The notes: a model not told the origin generated them from the sequence alone. A DNA stretch of 64,000 nucleotides from Serratia fonticola (GCF_001006005.1 NZ_CP011254.1:434001-498000), one strand, 5' to 3'. Numbered from the stretch's first letter, positions 1 to 10,179 are shown. Program-made: numbers and translations.

Positions 1-48
1 AAACTGCCGGGTACCGCCTACGTACCTTGCTACGAGATTGTAGCCTGA
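1..48 (+). CDS. C-terminal tail of an upstream gene (partial)
   Basis: The window opens inside a reading frame ending ...CYEIVA and a TGA stop at 46-48, followed directly by a terminator hairpin. Only 15 codons are visible, too few to identify the family. In E. coli ppnN and the sda genes lie upstream of xni, so ppnN is a possible owner by synteny, but that is inference. Confidence 0.45.
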   Translation, partial: KLPGTAYVPCYEIVA

Positions 49-59
49 TCATCACCTCT

Positions 60-86
60 GGGCGGCGTCATAGCCGCCCTTATTTT
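60..86 (+). terminator. Rho-independent terminator before xni
   Basis: A perfect 7-bp stem GGGCGGC/GCCGCCC with a 6-nt loop is followed by TTATTTT. It sits 11 nt after the stop of the upstream gene and before xni, so it should end the upstream transcript. Confidence 0.75.
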
Positions 87-106
87 CTGACGTTGTTGTC
101 TTGCCT

Positions 107-865
107 ATGCCTATACATTTACTGATTGTCGATGCTCTGAACTTAATCCGCCGCATTCATGCTGTGCAGGGATCCCCTTGTGTCAACGCTTGCAAACATG
201 CGCTACAGCAGTTGATTCAACACAGCCAGCCCACCCATGCCGTGGCGGTGTTCGACGAAGACGACCGTAGCGAGAGCTGGCGCCATCAAATTCTGCCCGA
301 TTACAAAGCCGGACGCTCGCCGATGCCGGAAAACCTGCATCAGGAAATGCCGCAGCTGCGCGAAGCGTTTGCCGAGCTTGGGGTGGCCAGTTGGCATTCT
401 GCAGGCAATGAGGCGGACGATCTGGCTGCGACCCTGACGGCCAAAATTGCCGCTGGCGGGCACCAGGTGACGATTGTCTCTACCGACAAAGGCTACTGCC
501 AGCTGCTGGCACCCAGCGTACAGATCCGAGACTACTTCCAGAAACGCTGGTTGGATATGCCGTTTGTGCAACAAGAGTTTGGCGTGTTACCGCAACAGCT
601 CACAGATTATTGGGGGCTGGCAGGCATTGGTAGCAGCAAGATCCCTGGCGTTGCCGGTATCGGGCCAAAAACGGCGGTATTGCTACTGCAACAGATGGGA
701 AGTCTGGATGGTCTGTATCAACACCTGGAGCAGGTGCCGGAGAAGTGGCACAGCAAACTGTTAGAGCACCGCGAGCTGGCCTATATCAGCAAAAAGGTCG
801 CCACTTTGCGTACCGATTTGACGCTGGACGGCAATCTGCAACAGTTACGTTTGCCAATAAACTAA
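107..865 (+). CDS. xni: Xni/ExoIX flap endonuclease-like protein
   Basis: 252 residues, matching the usual length of about 251. It belongs to the 5'-3' exonuclease/FEN family related to the Pol I N-terminal domain; the E. coli protein is described as a structure-specific flap endonuclease. The start of the PIN-like fold ([12 protein letters not shown]), the acidic [11 protein letters not shown] segment near residue 100 and the helix-hairpin-helix segment [12 protein letters not shown] near residue 185 are all visible. ATG at 107 is chosen because family members begin [11 protein letters not shown]; an in-frame TTG at 101 would add two residues. It converges on rlmM. Confidence 0.93.
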   Translation: MPIHLLIVDALNLIRRIHAVQGSPCVNACKHALQQLIQHSQPTHAVAVFDEDDRSESWRHQILPDYKAGRSPMPENLHQEMPQLREAFAELGVASWHSAGNEADDLAATLTAKIAAGGHQVTIVSTDKGYCQLLAPSVQIRDYFQKRWLDMPFVQQEFGVLPQQLTDYWGLAGIGSSKIPGVAGIGPKTAVLLLQQMGSLDGLYQHLEQVPEKWHSKLLEHRELAYISKKVATLRTDLTLDGNLQQLRLPIN

Positions 866-891
866 GGGCGCTGCCAGCAGCAACGCCCTTA
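866..891. terminator. Bidirectional terminator between xni and rlmM
   Basis: AGGGCG...CGCCCT outer stem with an inner CTGC/GCAG pairing lies between the convergent stops of xni and rlmM. Plus-strand continuation is TTAT; the signal is modest. Confidence 0.55.
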
Positions 892-895
892 TGCC

Positions 896-1999
896 TTACT
901 CGCGCTCGTCGCGGCGACCGGGAATGGCCGACCACATGCGGCGCACGTGTACGGTGATCTCTTCACGATCGTGGTACAACTGCTTAGCGTGGATCTCTGC
1001 GCTAATCCCCTCGTTGGCCAAGGCTTCGTGGATACTTTGCAGGTTCTGCGACACCTCTTCGTAACGCTTCTTCATCGGCAGCTTCAGGTTAAAGATCGCC
1101 TCACGGCACCAGCCTTTGAGCAACCATTGGATCATCAGGCTGGTCACTTTTGCCGGTTTCTCCACCATATCGCACACTACCCAGTAGTTTTTGCTGGTGG
1201 TCGGTTCAAAGCGGAAGCCGTCGACACGGTGATGGGTCACCTGCCCGGTATCCATCAGGCTCTGGGCCATTGGGCCGTTGTCCACCGAATGCACCATCAT
1301 GCTGCGTTTGACCAACTGATAGGTCCAGCCGCCAGGGCAAGCCCCCAGATCGACCGCAAACATTCCGCTGCCTAAACGCTCATCCCATTCGTCTGCCGGG
1401 ATGAATACGTGGAAAGCCTCTTCCAGCTTCAGCGTAGAGCGGCTTGGCGCATCAGACGGGAACTTCAGCCGAGGGATCCCCATATAGAACGGGGAGTTGT
1501 TGTTGCTGTAGGAATACCCCACGTAGCAACAGCCCGGCGCGATAAAGAACACGTGTACCACCGGGCGAGAGGGATTCTCACGCGCCATCAGCACTTTCTG
1601 CTCACGCAATGCGCCGCGCAGCGGCACAGTCAGCTTGCGGCAGAACTTCAGCAGCTCTTTGCTTTCGTTGGTATCTGGCACTTCGACCCGTAATTCACCG
1701 CCGCGGTCGACCACGCCCATCAGCATGCCGACAATCGGTGAAACCCGATCTTCCGGCGGCAAATCACGCAGCAGTTCTCCCACCACCAACATCTGGCGGG
1801 CAAAGATCAGCTCACGGAACGGGATTTCTTTCGCCAGGCGATCGGCATCGTCCGGCTGATAGCATTCAAACAGCACATAGCCGCTGTTGTCTTTAACCCT
1901 GGCAAAGCCAAATACTTCCAACTGGGCGGCCTTGTCGGTAATTTCCGCCGCGCACTCTTTCTCAAAGCCTTGGCGGCAGTACAACGCGATCTTATTCAT
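896..1999 (-). CDS. rlmM: 23S rRNA 2'-O-ribose C2498 methyltransferase RlmM
   Basis: 367 residues against 366 in E. coli RlmM (YgdE). The enzyme methylates the 2'-O of C2498 of 23S rRNA using S-adenosylmethionine. An N-terminal THUMP-like region precedes a Rossmann methyltransferase domain with the SAM motif [14 protein letters not shown] near residues 217-230. Catalytic-type residues of the K-D-K-E class fit D in [10 protein letters not shown] and K in [10 protein letters not shown]. The start codon overlaps the end of ygdD by 8 bp, so the two are probably co-transcribed and translationally coupled. Confidence 0.96.
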   Translation of the reverse strand: MNKIALYCRQGFEKECAAEITDKAAQLEVFGFARVKDNSGYVLFECYQPDDADRLAKEIPFRELIFARQMLVVGELLRDLPPEDRVSPIVGMLMGVVDRGGELRVEVPDTNESKELLKFCRKLTVPLRGALREQKVLMARENPSRPVVHVFFIAPGCCYVGYSYSNNNSPFYMGIPRLKFPSDAPSRSTLKLEEAFHVFIPADEWDERLGSGMFAVDLGACPGGWTYQLVKRSMMVHSVDNGPMAQSLMDTGQVTHHRVDGFRFEPTTSKNYWVVCDMVEKPAKVTSLMIQWLLKGWCREAIFNLKLPMKKRYEEVSQNLQSIHEALANEGISAEIHAKQLYHDREEITVHVRRMWSAIPGRRDERE

Positions 2000-2390
2000 G
2001 GCGCTCGGCCTTTTTCCTCAGACGCAAAGCGCCAATCAACATCAATGCCCAACCGATCAGGAAGCAGGTCCCGCCTACTGGCGTGACATAAACCCAAACC
2101 TTTTGGTGAGACAGCGCCAGACAGTAAAGGCTGCCGCTGAACAACACGGTGCCGAGCGCCAACAGCGCTCCGCTCCAGTAAAACCACAGGCTGACCCGAC
2201 GCTGCATGGCAACGGCCAGCCCCAGGATCGCCAGAGTATGGAACCCCTGGTAATCAAGCCCGGTGCGGATCCAGGCCATTTCATTGACCCCAAGCGCACT
2301 ACTCAATACGTGCGCACCAAACGCGCCCAGAGCAACATAGACAAAACCACTGATAGCAGCAAAAATCAGCATAGAACGGCTACTCATCAT
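1992..2390 (-). CDS. ygdD: DUF423 membrane protein YgdD
   Basis: 132 residues, four predicted hydrophobic segments, no signal-peptidase site seen. It matches the DUF423/YgdD family of small inner-membrane proteins of unknown role, with the characteristic LGAFGAHVL near the N terminus and [15 protein letters not shown]. Two adjacent ATG codons begin the frame (2390 and 2387). It lies between gcvA and rlmM exactly as in E. coli. Function is not established. Confidence 0.92.
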   Translation of the reverse strand: MMSSRSMLIFAAISGFVYVALGAFGAHVLSSALGVNEMAWIRTGLDYQGFHTLAILGLAVAMQRRVSLWFYWSGALLALGTVLFSGSLYCLALSHQKVWVYVTPVGGTCFLIGWALMLIGALRLRKKAERHE

Positions 2391-2439
2391 TATTCACCTT
2401 AATCGAGACTCACCAGCCACAACGTCACCGCAGCCGGCC

Positions 2440-3357
2440 TTATTGTTCATAGCGAAAGCGGAACTTCTCCTGTTCGCTGGCCGCACGCGCCAAGATCCAT
2501 TGGCGAAAGGCGGCTATTTTACCCAGTTCTGCCTGGCTGTCATGACATACCAGATAAAAAGCGTTTTTACTTACCAGCACATCGTTAAACGGGCAGACCA
2601 GCCGACCGGCTTCGATCTCGGTTTGCGCCATCACGTTGTTCACCAGAGCAATCCCCTGACCATGAACGGCTGCCTGAACCACCATGGCGCTATGGCTAAA
2701 GATTGGCCCTTGCTGCACGTTGATATGCTGTAACCCCAGTTGGCGGGTGTATGCCAACCAGTCGCGGCGTGAAGTATCATGCAGAAGCGTATGATAAGCC
2801 AGATCGCCCGGCACTTTCAGTGCATGATCGCCCATTAACAGGCTGGGAGAGCAAACCGGCAGCAGATATTCCGCATACAAACGCTCGGTGCGCACTCCCG
2901 GCCAGTTGCCACGGCCATAAAAGATCGCCACGTCAACGTCATCCGCCAGCTTTTCTTCTTCGCGGTCAATGGCCTGGATACGCACATCGATCCCCGGATA
3001 AGCTGAGTTAAAGCTGGAAAGACGTGGCACCAGCCACTGAATGGCGAAACTGGGCGGCAGGCTGACGGTCAAAGCCCCCTTGGCACTGCGTGCCTGAAGC
3101 TTGCGTGTTGCCTCATTGATCGAAGAGAAAATCTCTTTGATATCCAGGTAATAACTCTGTCCCTCTTCCGTCAGCAACAGCGAACGGTTACGCCGTCGAA
3201 ATAGTTTCAGCCCCAGAAAATCTTCCAGAGACTTGATCTGATGGCTGACTGCGGCCTGGGTAACAAACAGCTCCTCTGCCGCCTTGGTAAAGCTCAAATG
3301 GCGGGCTGCCGCGTCAAAAACCCGCAGAGCATTAAGAGGAGGGAGACGTTTAGACAT
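2440..3357 (-). CDS. gcvA: Glycine cleavage system LysR-type regulator GcvA
   Basis: 305 residues, the same length as E. coli GcvA and very similar throughout. The N-terminal winged helix-turn-helix (SFTKAAEELFVTQAAVSHQIKS region, residues about 22-43) is followed by a LysR effector domain. In E. coli it activates gcvTHP with glycine, represses it with purines through GcvR, and activates the divergent sRNA gene gcvB. The same divergent arrangement is present here, though the gcvA-gcvB gap is about 310 bp. Confidence 0.97.
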   Translation of the reverse strand: MSKRLPPLNALRVFDAAARHLSFTKAAEELFVTQAAVSHQIKSLEDFLGLKLFRRRNRSLLLTEEGQSYYLDIKEIFSSINEATRKLQARSAKGALTVSLPPSFAIQWLVPRLSSFNSAYPGIDVRIQAIDREEEKLADDVDVAIFYGRGNWPGVRTERLYAEYLLPVCSPSLLMGDHALKVPGDLAYHTLLHDTSRRDWLAYTRQLGLQHINVQQGPIFSHSAMVVQAAVHGQGIALVNNVMAQTEIEAGRLVCPFNDVLVSKNAFYLVCHDSQAELGKIAAFRQWILARAASEQEKFRFRYEQ

Positions 3358-3500
3358 GAATTAACCCTTTTGTATTGCAAACTGCGGCGTTGTCGGCTGA
3401 ATGCGCCTTTAACGCCGCCAGGCTGTGCCGAACAGGGATGTTCAAATGCCGCGAGCGCAAGGATGCGCCTAAGCGGCCAATCTGCAATTCATCGGCTTTA

Positions 3501-3516
3501 GTTACATTTATGTAAC
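3501..3516. promoter_or_regulatory. 16-bp palindrome upstream of gcvA
   Basis: GTTACAT-TT-ATGTAAC is a perfect inverted repeat about 145 bp upstream of the gcvA start. Its symmetry suggests a dimeric regulator site, but no specific regulator is recognised. Confidence 0.35.
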
Positions 3517-3595
3517 AAATGGCCGCCGGGTTTCGCAAACGAGATCAGGCTGCACGATACATAACGCCACTAGCCCATCCGCGTGGACTATTGCC

Positions 3596-3661
3596 ATTAG
3601 TTTTTTTAATCCGAGCCATTATAAATTGTCCGTTGAGCATGCGCCAGTAAATACCTATAGT
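3596..3661 (+). promoter_or_regulatory. gcvB promoter with a possible GcvA site
   Basis: TTGAGC (3633-3638) and TATAGT (3656-3661) are spaced by 17 bp and lie 6 nt before the predicted gcvB start at 3668. ATTAG at 3596-3600 reads CTAAT on the other strand, the short motif reported for GcvA binding, and is followed by a T tract. Role by homology with E. coli. Confidence 0.65.
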
Positions 3662-3667
3662 GGCGAC

Positions 3668-3867
3668 ACTTCCTGGGCCGGAACGAAAAGGGATTGGGTG
3701 TCGAGGACGCCGATGAACTTTTGGCTTGTGGTTGTGATGTTGTGTTTGCAATTTGTCCGCCAATTCGGACATGGTAGCTAGGCTACTGTTTTTCACTTCC
3801 TGTACATTTACCCTGTCTGTCCATAGTGATTTTATGCAGCACCGCCAACTTCGCGGTGCTTTTTTTT
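3668..3867 (+). ncRNA. gcvB: GcvB small RNA
   Basis: About 200 nt matching enterobacterial GcvB. The 5' start ACTTCCTGGGCCGGAACG, the GU-rich R1 seed region near 3722-3750 (CTTGTGGTTGTGATGTTGTG), the conserved block CACTTCCTGTACATTTACCC and the terminator stem GCACCGC/GCGGTGC followed by a T run are all present. GcvB is an Hfq-dependent RNA that represses many amino-acid and peptide transport mRNAs. It converges on ygdI, with its terminator only about 10 nt from the ygdI stop. Confidence 0.96.
3839..3867 (+). terminator. gcvB terminator
   Basis: Stem GCACCGC/GCGGTGC with loop CAACTTC and a run of eight T. On the opposite strand it may also serve ygdI. Confidence 0.85.
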
Positions 3868-3876
3868 GCCCAATGT

Positions 3877-4101
3877 TTACTGGTTACCTTCCACCATCTC
3901 TTTCACATCGGCACGGTTAATCTGCTGCTCAACGCCGTTGGCATCTTTGTAGCTGATCATCCCGGTATCGTCATCCACCTTGGGTTTTCCATCGGCGACA
4001 ATGGTGCGCCCATCGCTGGTATGCATGACGTAGTTGCTTGAGCAGGCTGATAGGGTAAACGTAAGCATCAGGGCAGAGATAACTGCGGCTGTCTTGTTCA
4101 T
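3877..4101 (-). CDS. ygdI: DUF903 lipoprotein YgdI
   Basis: 74 residues. The N terminus is a lipoprotein signal ending in LSAC (Cys 20), followed by the compact DUF903 beta domain NYVMHTSDGRTI...GMISYKDANG...INRADVKEM. E. coli YgdI is almost the same. The chosen ATG (4101) has AGGAG just upstream; a longer in-frame start would destroy the signal peptide. Function is unknown. YgdR (32155-32373) in this window is a paralogue. Confidence 0.92.
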   Translation of the reverse strand: MNKTAAVISALMLTFTLSACSSNYVMHTSDGRTIVADGKPKVDDDTGMISYKDANGVEQQINRADVKEMVEGNQ

Positions 4102-4264
4102 TTGTGACTCCTTGTAGATAAAAATGCTGTAAAACTCATTTCTGTTATTTAAGGGACTCATTCGAACGCCAATATTCAGCATAACAAACTTTCGTCAGAT
4201 TTCCAGGAAACAGCGACAATTGTTCGGGATAACTTGTCTCTGACGGCAAAATAGGACAGGATCA

Positions 4265-5500
4265 ATGGCTGACAAAGCCACTGATAATCAGCCGATGAAG
4301 CCTTTTGAGCCTACCTTGTTCCGCAGCCAGTTCCCGGCCCTTCAACAGGCGGGAATTTATCTGGACAGTGCCGCTACCGCGCTAAAACCGCAGGCGGTGA
4401 TCGACGCCACGCAGCAGTTTTACAGCGCAGATGCCGCCACCGTACACCGTAGCCAACATCGTGCGGCTCAGGATTTGACCCAGCGCTTTGAGCTGGCACG
4501 CCAGCAGGTCGCCACCTTGATTAATGCCCCCGGTGCGGACGATATCGTTTGGACCCGTGGCACCACAGAAGCCATCAATTTAGTCGCGCAGAGCTATGCT
4601 CGCCCACGCCTGCAGCCCGGGGATCAGATCCTGGTTAGCGAGGCGGAGCATCATGCCAACCTGATCCCGTGGTTGATGGTGGCAGAACAGACCGGTGCCG
4701 AAGTGGTGAAGCTGCCGCTTGGCCCCGATCGCCTGCCAGATTTGACGCTGCTCCCTACGCTGTTGTGCGAGAAAACCCGCATTCTGGCCTTGGGACAAAT
4801 GTCTAACGTCACGGGAGGCTGCCCGGATATCGCGCTGGCTATTGAGTTGGCTCATGCGGTCAACGCAGTAGTGATGATCGACGGCGCACAGGGCATTGTG
4901 CATTGCCCTGCCGACGTTCAGCGGCTGGATATCGATTTCTACGCCTTCTCAGCGCATAAACTCTATGGCCCAACTGGCATTGGTGCGTTGTATGGCAAAA
5001 CCGCGTTGCTGGCCCAAATGGGGCCATGGCAAGGCGGGGGGAAAATGCTGACGCAGGCTTCTTTCAGCGGCTTTACGCCACAAAAACCGCCGCACTGTTT
5101 TGAGGCCGGTACGCCGAATATTGCCGGAGTGCTGGGGCTGGGTGCCGCGTTGAGCTGGCTGGAAACGCAGGATATGGCCGCCGCCGAGCAATACAGCCGC
5201 GCCCTGGCGCAAAATGCCGAACAGCGTTTGCAGCAGTTACCCGGATTTCGCAGCTTCCGCAGTTCCGGCTCCAGCCTGCTGGCCTTTGATATCGCCGGGA
5301 TCCACCACAGCGATATCGTCACCCTGTTAGCCGAACAGAACATCGCGGTACGCGCGGGCCAACACTGCGCCCAACCTTTGATCGCCGCATTAGGGGTCAG
5401 CGGAACGTTACGTGCGTCATTTGCGCCTTATAATACGCCGCAAGACGTCGATGCTCTGGTGCTGGCGTTAACTAATGCCATCGAATTACTGGCGGAATAA
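4265..5500 (+). CDS. csdA: Cysteine desulfurase CsdA
   Basis: 411 residues against 401 in E. coli, with a slightly longer N terminus. Class V PLP-dependent desulfurase that takes sulfur from cysteine as an enzyme persulfide and passes it to CsdE. The PLP lysine lies in [10 protein letters not shown] (about residue 232) and the sulfur-carrying cysteine in RAGQHCAQP (about residue 368). Other family marks are EAEHHANL and DGAQG. csdE starts one base after its stop, so the two form an operon. Confidence 0.95.
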   Translation: MADKATDNQPMKPFEPTLFRSQFPALQQAGIYLDSAATALKPQAVIDATQQFYSADAATVHRSQHRAAQDLTQRFELARQQVATLINAPGADDIVWTRGTTEAINLVAQSYARPRLQPGDQILVSEAEHHANLIPWLMVAEQTGAEVVKLPLGPDRLPDLTLLPTLLCEKTRILALGQMSNVTGGCPDIALAIELAHAVNAVVMIDGAQGIVHCPADVQRLDIDFYAFSAHKLYGPTGIGALYGKTALLAQMGPWQGGGKMLTQASFSGFTPQKPPHCFEAGTPNIAGVLGLGAALSWLETQDMAAAEQYSRALAQNAEQRLQQLPGFRSFRSSGSSLLAFDIAGIHHSDIVTLLAEQNIAVRAGQHCAQPLIAALGVSGTLRASFAPYNTPQDVDALVLALTNAIELLAE

Positions 5501-5501
5501 G

Positions 5502-5954
5502 ATGCAAAATGGAGAACCGATGCTTGCCCCTCACCCCTTTGGCCGTGAAATCACCGCCGAGACGCTGATAACAACCTTCAGCGCGCTAAAACAGTGGGAA
5601 GACCGTTACCGCCAACTGATCATGCTGGCGAAACGCTTGCCATCGCTGGCAGCCGATCTGCGGCAAACGGAGATGGAACTGAGCGGTTGCGAAAACCGGG
5701 TCTGGTTGGGGCACCAGCGGTTGGCTGATGGAACACTGCATTTTTATGGCGACAGCGAAGGACGCATTGTGCGCGGCCTGCTGGCGATCCTGCTGACCGC
5801 AGTCGAAGGCAAAACGCCGCAGCAGGTCTTAGCTATCGATCCTTTGGCACTGTTTGATAGCTTGGCGCTGCGTGCCCAGCTCAGCGCCACCCGAGCCAGC
5901 GGCCTGGCAGCCTTGGCGGCCAGAGTGCACGCTATCGCTGCCAGCTATGCCTGA
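5502..5954 (+). CDS. csdE: Sulfur acceptor protein CsdE
   Basis: 150 residues, SufE/CsdE family. The acceptor cysteine lies in [10 protein letters not shown] (about residue 63), which takes the persulfide from CsdA. ATG 5502 directly follows the csdA TAA; an internal ATG at 5520 is possible. Its 3' end overlaps the convergent tcdA by 10 bp. Together CsdA, CsdE and TcdA are linked to cyclic t6A formation in tRNA. Confidence 0.94.
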   Translation: MQNGEPMLAPHPFGREITAETLITTFSALKQWEDRYRQLIMLAKRLPSLAADLRQTEMELSGCENRVWLGHQRLADGTLHFYGDSEGRIVRGLLAILLTAVEGKTPQQVLAIDPLALFDSLALRAQLSATRASGLAALAARVHAIAASYA

Positions 5955-6751
5955 CGTGCCGCCTTTGCCACCATCTTCTTCAACGCGTGGGAGACGGCAA
6001 TAAAGCCAAAGGTCGCGGTGACCATGGTCGCCGCGCCAAAACCCGCGCTGCAATCCATTCTCTTCGGCCCTTCTGCGGTACTGCGTGAGGCACACACTGA
6101 ACCATCCGGCTGCGGATATACCAGCGGCTCGGTGGAGAAGACGCAGTCGATCCCCAGCTTGCCTTTGCTGTTTTTCACCACGTTAAAGTCGTTCTTCAAC
6201 CTTTCGCGCAGTTTTGCTGCCAGTGGATCCTGGATAGTTTTGGCCAGATCGGCCACGGCGATCTGCGTAGGATCAATCTGCCCACCGGCACCGCCGGTAG
6301 TGACCACCGGGATCTTGAAACGGCGGCAATAGGCCAACAACGCCGCTTTGGGCCGCACGCTGTCGATCGCATCAATCACATAGCTGAAATTATGGTTCAA
6401 CAACTCGGCGACGTTGTCCGGGGTAATAAAGTCATCTACGCAGGTCACCCGGCATTCCGGGTTGATCGCCAGGATCCGCTCTGCCATCACTTCGGTTTTC
6501 GATTGGCCAACATGCTGGCGCAAAGCATGGATCTGCCGATTGGTGTTGGTGACGCAGACGTCATCCATGTCGATCAGGGTGATCGCACCAATGCCGGTGC
6601 GTGCCAACGCTTCAGCCGCCCATGAGCCGACCCCGCCAATGCCGATCACACAAACGTGCGCCTGGGCAAACAGTGCCAATGCCGATTGGCCGTACAGGCG
6701 TGCCGTACCGCCAAAACGCTGTAGATAGGCCTCTGAATAGGCTGTACTCAT
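5945..6751 (-). CDS. tcdA: tRNA t6A37 cyclase TcdA (CsdL)
   Basis: 268 residues, identical in length to E. coli TcdA. E1-like ThiF/MoeB-fold enzyme that uses ATP to dehydrate t6A37 of tRNA to cyclic t6A. The nucleotide-binding [13 protein letters not shown] loop is near residues 37-49, with DMDDV and NRQIHAL following. It sits tail-to-tail with its sulfur partners csdA-csdE. Confidence 0.95.
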   Translation of the reverse strand: MSTAYSEAYLQRFGGTARLYGQSALALFAQAHVCVIGIGGVGSWAAEALARTGIGAITLIDMDDVCVTNTNRQIHALRQHVGQSKTEVMAERILAINPECRVTCVDDFITPDNVAELLNHNFSYVIDAIDSVRPKAALLAYCRRFKIPVVTTGGAGGQIDPTQIAVADLAKTIQDPLAAKLRERLKNDFNVVKNSKGKLGIDCVFSTEPLVYPQPDGSVCASRSTAEGPKRMDCSAGFGAATMVTATFGFIAVSHALKKMVAKAARQA

Positions 6752-6778
6752 TTCTCTTTACTTACCTTGGTTGCAAAT

Positions 6779-6806
6779 AGTCAGGGCCGGAAATCCGGCC
6801 CTGAGG
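6779..6806. terminator. Hairpin downstream of mltA
   Basis: CAGGGCCGGA/TCCGGCCCTG is a near-perfect 10-bp stem in the gap between tcdA and mltA. There is no clear T run, so termination is uncertain; it may be a structural repeat. Confidence 0.4.
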
Positions 6807-6851
6807 ACGCTCATAAACCCACCGGAATCACAACGTTGGGCGCTGCTTTGC

Positions 6852-6875
6852 GGGCGCAGCATGCAGCGCCCCTAC
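6852..6875. repeat. Palindromic repeat, family A copy 1
   Basis: GGGCGCAGCATGCAGCGCCCCTAC, a member of the dispersed palindrome also seen near 11571, 23905 and 25925. It lies just downstream of mltA. Confidence 0.7.
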
Positions 6876-6887
6876 GGTCGAACTAAT

Positions 6888-8033
6888 TTAACGGGTAACC
6901 AGCTGGGAACCACTTGAGGTGGTCAACGGTTGATTGGCACTAAACAGCTGTGCCCCAGGATTACCGCCTTTCAATACCCAGACCCGGCCATAGTGATTAT
7001 AGAACCCTGCCGAGTGTCCGGCTTCTGGGCCAATCCCCTGGTACATATCAAAGTGCTGGCCCTTGATGGCACCGCCCACATCGAGGGCAACCATCAGGCG
7101 CATTTCATATTTTCCCGTGAACTTGCCCTTGTTGTCCAGTAGCGGGACTTCTGCCAGCAACGTGGTACCGGCCGGGATCAGGGAGCGATCGGAAGCCACG
7201 GAGGCTTTGGCAATCAACGGCACCGCGCTGGCCCCTTTCACCGGAGCGAAAGGCACCGGGTGGAAGAACACGAACGACGGGTTTTGCTCCAGCAGTTCGC
7301 GCACCTCGGCTTCGCTGTGGGTATCCGCCCACTGGCGAATGGCTTGCATGGACATATCGGCCTTGGCCACTTCACCGCGATCGATCAGCACCTTGCCGAT
7401 ACTGCGGTAAGCATGGCCGTTCTTGCCGCTATAACCAAAGAACACCAATGGCTGGCCATTGCCGAAATCGACATAGCCGCTGCCCTGCACTTCCATCATG
7501 AAGTTATCCATCAGGGAGTTGGTGTAAGCAATGATGTAACGGCTGTCCAGCGCCCCTGAGTAAATACCGGCACGATCCGGCAGGCGGCGCTTACCTTTGG
7601 CTGGCATGCTGTACAGCGGGTAGCGGAATTCGCCCTGTTGGGTATAACGCGCCTGCAGCACCGGGGTGTAATAGCCGGTGAACTGGACGTTGCCATAGCT
7701 ATCTACACCTTCCATCTGATAGGCGCTGAGGCCGAACTGGTTCAGTTGGCGCGTATCCGCCCCCGCCGCCATCCAGTTTTGCACTGCCTGATAGGTGGAG
7801 TTATTGCGGTTAAACAGCGACGGCGAAGCGTACTTAATCTCCATCAGCTGGTTAGAGTAATCCTGGCCGTTGATCGGGGCGCCTCTGGCATTGGGACGAT
7901 TCACCAACTCCAGCGACTGATCCAGATGACCATCTTTATACTGCTGCCCACGGTCGGTCGGTTTTGACGAACAACCGGCCAGTACCGCAACCACTAACCC
8001 ACCGAGCAGGTATTTGCCCCAACGTCCTTTCAT
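6888..8033 (-). CDS. mltA: Membrane-bound lytic murein transglycosylase A
   Basis: 381 residues, lipoprotein. Cleaves the MurNAc-GlcNAc bond of peptidoglycan to 1,6-anhydromuramyl products at the outer membrane. Signal with lipobox LAGC (Cys 21) followed by SSKPTDRGQQYKDG as in E. coli. The MltA and 3D domains follow; the catalytic Asp is in ALDVGGAIKG (about residue 318). The ATG at 8033 is chosen because it begins MKGRWGKYLL as in E. coli; an upstream in-frame ATG would add 12 residues before the signal. Confidence 0.95.
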   Translation of the reverse strand: MKGRWGKYLLGGLVVAVLAGCSSKPTDRGQQYKDGHLDQSLELVNRPNARGAPINGQDYSNQLMEIKYASPSLFNRNNSTYQAVQNWMAAGADTRQLNQFGLSAYQMEGVDSYGNVQFTGYYTPVLQARYTQQGEFRYPLYSMPAKGKRRLPDRAGIYSGALDSRYIIAYTNSLMDNFMMEVQGSGYVDFGNGQPLVFFGYSGKNGHAYRSIGKVLIDRGEVAKADMSMQAIRQWADTHSEAEVRELLEQNPSFVFFHPVPFAPVKGASAVPLIAKASVASDRSLIPAGTTLLAEVPLLDNKGKFTGKYEMRLMVALDVGGAIKGQHFDMYQGIGPEAGHSAGFYNHYGRVWVLKGGNPGAQLFSANQPLTTSSGSQLVTR

Positions 8034-8228
8034 TGCACACTCTCTCAGACTGATATGTTCCATACCCAATGGATACGGGTAAACTGGCTGAACGATAACA
8101 AACGGCTATAGATAAAGGAATCGCTACCGCTAAAAATTCCCAGCCAGATGATTATGATGAAAAAAAACGCAAATTGGGGACTAATTCAGCATATAAATGG
8201 CTTTCGGTGAATTATATGCAAAAAGGGT

Positions 8229-8256
8229 TTGCAACAAAATGCCTGGAGAGTATAGT
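8229..8256 (+). promoter_or_regulatory. Promoter of the tRNA-fMet cluster
   Basis: TTGCAA (8229-8234) and TATAGT (8251-8256) with a 16-bp spacer, followed by the GC-rich discriminator GCGCTTCC. Such a discriminator is typical of stringently controlled stable-RNA promoters. Confidence 0.65.
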
Positions 8257-8270
8257 GCGCTTCCATCGGA

Positions 8271-8347
<77 letters not shown>

Positions 8348-8412
8348 ACCGATACTGTGATAACGGTATCAAAAATGTGTTGGATTCGATGAAAGAAAAG
8401 GTATTATACGGA

Positions 8413-8489
<77 letters not shown>

Positions 8490-8552
8490 ACCGATACGGC
8501 AATGGCGGTATCACATGAAGGGTTGGTTCGATAATATCAGTATCAAGACGGA

Positions 8553-8629
<77 letters not shown>

Positions 8630-8648
8630 ATCTTGATTACATCAGACA

Positions 8649-8671
8649 AGCACCTTAACGGGTGTTTTTTT
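8649..8671 (+). terminator. Terminator of the tRNA cluster
   Basis: Short stem AGCACC/GGTGTT around TTAACG followed by a run of T, 20 nt after the last tRNA. Confidence 0.65.
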
Positions 8672-8733
8672 GTATCTGAATTTCCCCTACCTTCCCAATT
8701 AACCGCGCCGCCCCTCCTTGGGCTACGCCTGGT

Positions 8734-9984
8734 TTACCGCCGTGCCAATGCGCCACCGTTGGCGAAATAGGCTTTGATCCCGGCCAGAATAGATTGCGCC
8801 ACCTGCTGCTGAAAATGGCTGGTGCGCAGCTTGCGCTCTTCTTCCAGATTGCTGATAAACGCCGTTTCCACCAGAATCGACGGAATATCCGGGGCCTTCA
8901 ATACGGCAAAGCCGGCCTGATCGACACGATTCTTATGCAGACGGTTAATTTTACCCATCCGGTTCAGCACTTCCTTACCGAACTTCAGGCTGTCATTGAC
9001 GGTGGCGGTCTGCAATAGATCGAACATGGTGTGATCCAGGTAGCGATCGCCACTCTTGCTGACCCCGCCGATGTCGTCGGCGGCGTTCTGGGTTTGCGCC
9101 AAAAACTTGGCGGCGTTACTGGTGGCCCCTTTGGTAGAAAGCGCAAACACCGAGGAACCACGTGCCGAACGATTGCTGAAGGCATCGGCGTGGATCGAGA
9201 CAAACAGATCTGCCCGCTGCTTACGAGCTTTGGCTACGCGCACTTTTAATGGGATAAACACGTCTTCATTGCGCGTCATAAACACTCTCATGTTGGGTTC
9301 GCGTTTGATCAGCGCACTGAGACGACGGGCAATCTGCAACACAATATCTTTTTCACGGGTTTTGTTTTTGCCAATAGCCCCCGGATCTTCACCGCCGTGC
9401 CCAGGATCGAGCATGATCACAATCGGCCGATCGCGCCCAGCCTTACCGGCCTGCGGAGCTTCTGCCGGTAACGTCCGCTCCAGATCGCCCTTGTTGTAAT
9501 CTTCCAGTAACGCCAACAGCGGATCATATTCTTCACCGCTGCCCCCCTTGGTTGGATAAAGATCCATCACCAAGCGGTTGCGGTATTCGGAGACGGGTGT
9601 CAGGGTAAACATATTTGGGCTGACGCTTTGCTTGAGTTCCAGCACCAACCTGACGGTATTCTTGTCGAACTGGCCGACCCGCGCCTGCTTCAGATAGGGA
9701 TCTTCTTTACGCACCTGCCCGGCAATCCCTTTAAGCACGCTATTCAGCTGTACCCCTTCCACATCCACCACGATGCGCTCTGGATTGGTCAGGGCAAACT
9801 GTTTGTATTTCAGTGGAACATTGGATTCCAGCGTGACTCGGGTATAGGTCGAGGAAGGCCAGACACGGACAGCAATCACATGAGAAGCAGCGGCGAAACC
9901 AACGCGACTCACACTCAGCAACCAGGTTGCGGCAACCCCCTGCAACAAACGACGGCGACCCGGATTGTGATTAGAGTTAGGCAT
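8734..9984 (-). CDS. amiC: N-acetylmuramoyl-L-alanine amidase AmiC
   Basis: 416 residues. Periplasmic zinc amidase that splits septal peptidoglycan during daughter-cell separation, activated in E. coli by NlpD. A twin-arginine signal (RRRLLQG, residues about 9-15) fits Tat export. An N-terminal AMIN domain is followed by an Amidase_3 domain with zinc ligands in [11 protein letters not shown] and SIHADAF and the acidic residue in [10 protein letters not shown]. The ATG at 9984 has GGAG upstream and gives the Tat signal; a longer frame adds 28 unlikely residues. Confidence 0.96.
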   Translation of the reverse strand: MPNSNHNPGRRRLLQGVAATWLLSVSRVGFAAASHVIAVRVWPSSTYTRVTLESNVPLKYKQFALTNPERIVVDVEGVQLNSVLKGIAGQVRKEDPYLKQARVGQFDKNTVRLVLELKQSVSPNMFTLTPVSEYRNRLVMDLYPTKGGSGEEYDPLLALLEDYNKGDLERTLPAEAPQAGKAGRDRPIVIMLDPGHGGEDPGAIGKNKTREKDIVLQIARRLSALIKREPNMRVFMTRNEDVFIPLKVRVAKARKQRADLFVSIHADAFSNRSARGSSVFALSTKGATSNAAKFLAQTQNAADDIGGVSKSGDRYLDHTMFDLLQTATVNDSLKFGKEVLNRMGKINRLHKNRVDQAGFAVLKAPDIPSILVETAFISNLEEERKLRTSHFQQQVAQSILAGIKAYFANGGALARR

Positions 9985-10150
9985 GCGGCTCCGGTAAAAA
10001 TAACGATTAAAAAAACAGCAAAAAAAAACAATGGCAAAAACTTTACCCAATCCATTCACCGCTGTCATCAGAAAATCTTTTTATGATCTTTCAATTTATT
10101 AATCAGTTAGCACATTTGTCAGAAAAATCACTCTCATTTCCTACTTGCCT

Positions 10151-10179
10151 TTGACGCGATAAAGGAATAAAAATACAAA
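10151..10179 (+). promoter_or_regulatory. Candidate argA promoter
   Basis: TTGACG (10151-10156) and TACAAA (10174-10179) with a 17-bp spacer, 34 nt before the argA GTG. The -10 lies inside the first ARG box. Confidence 0.5.

Noticed and set aside
3545-3796. 83-residue minus-strand frame across the gcvB gene
   Set aside because: It overlaps the well-matched GcvB RNA and its promoter; composition is explained by the RNA gene.
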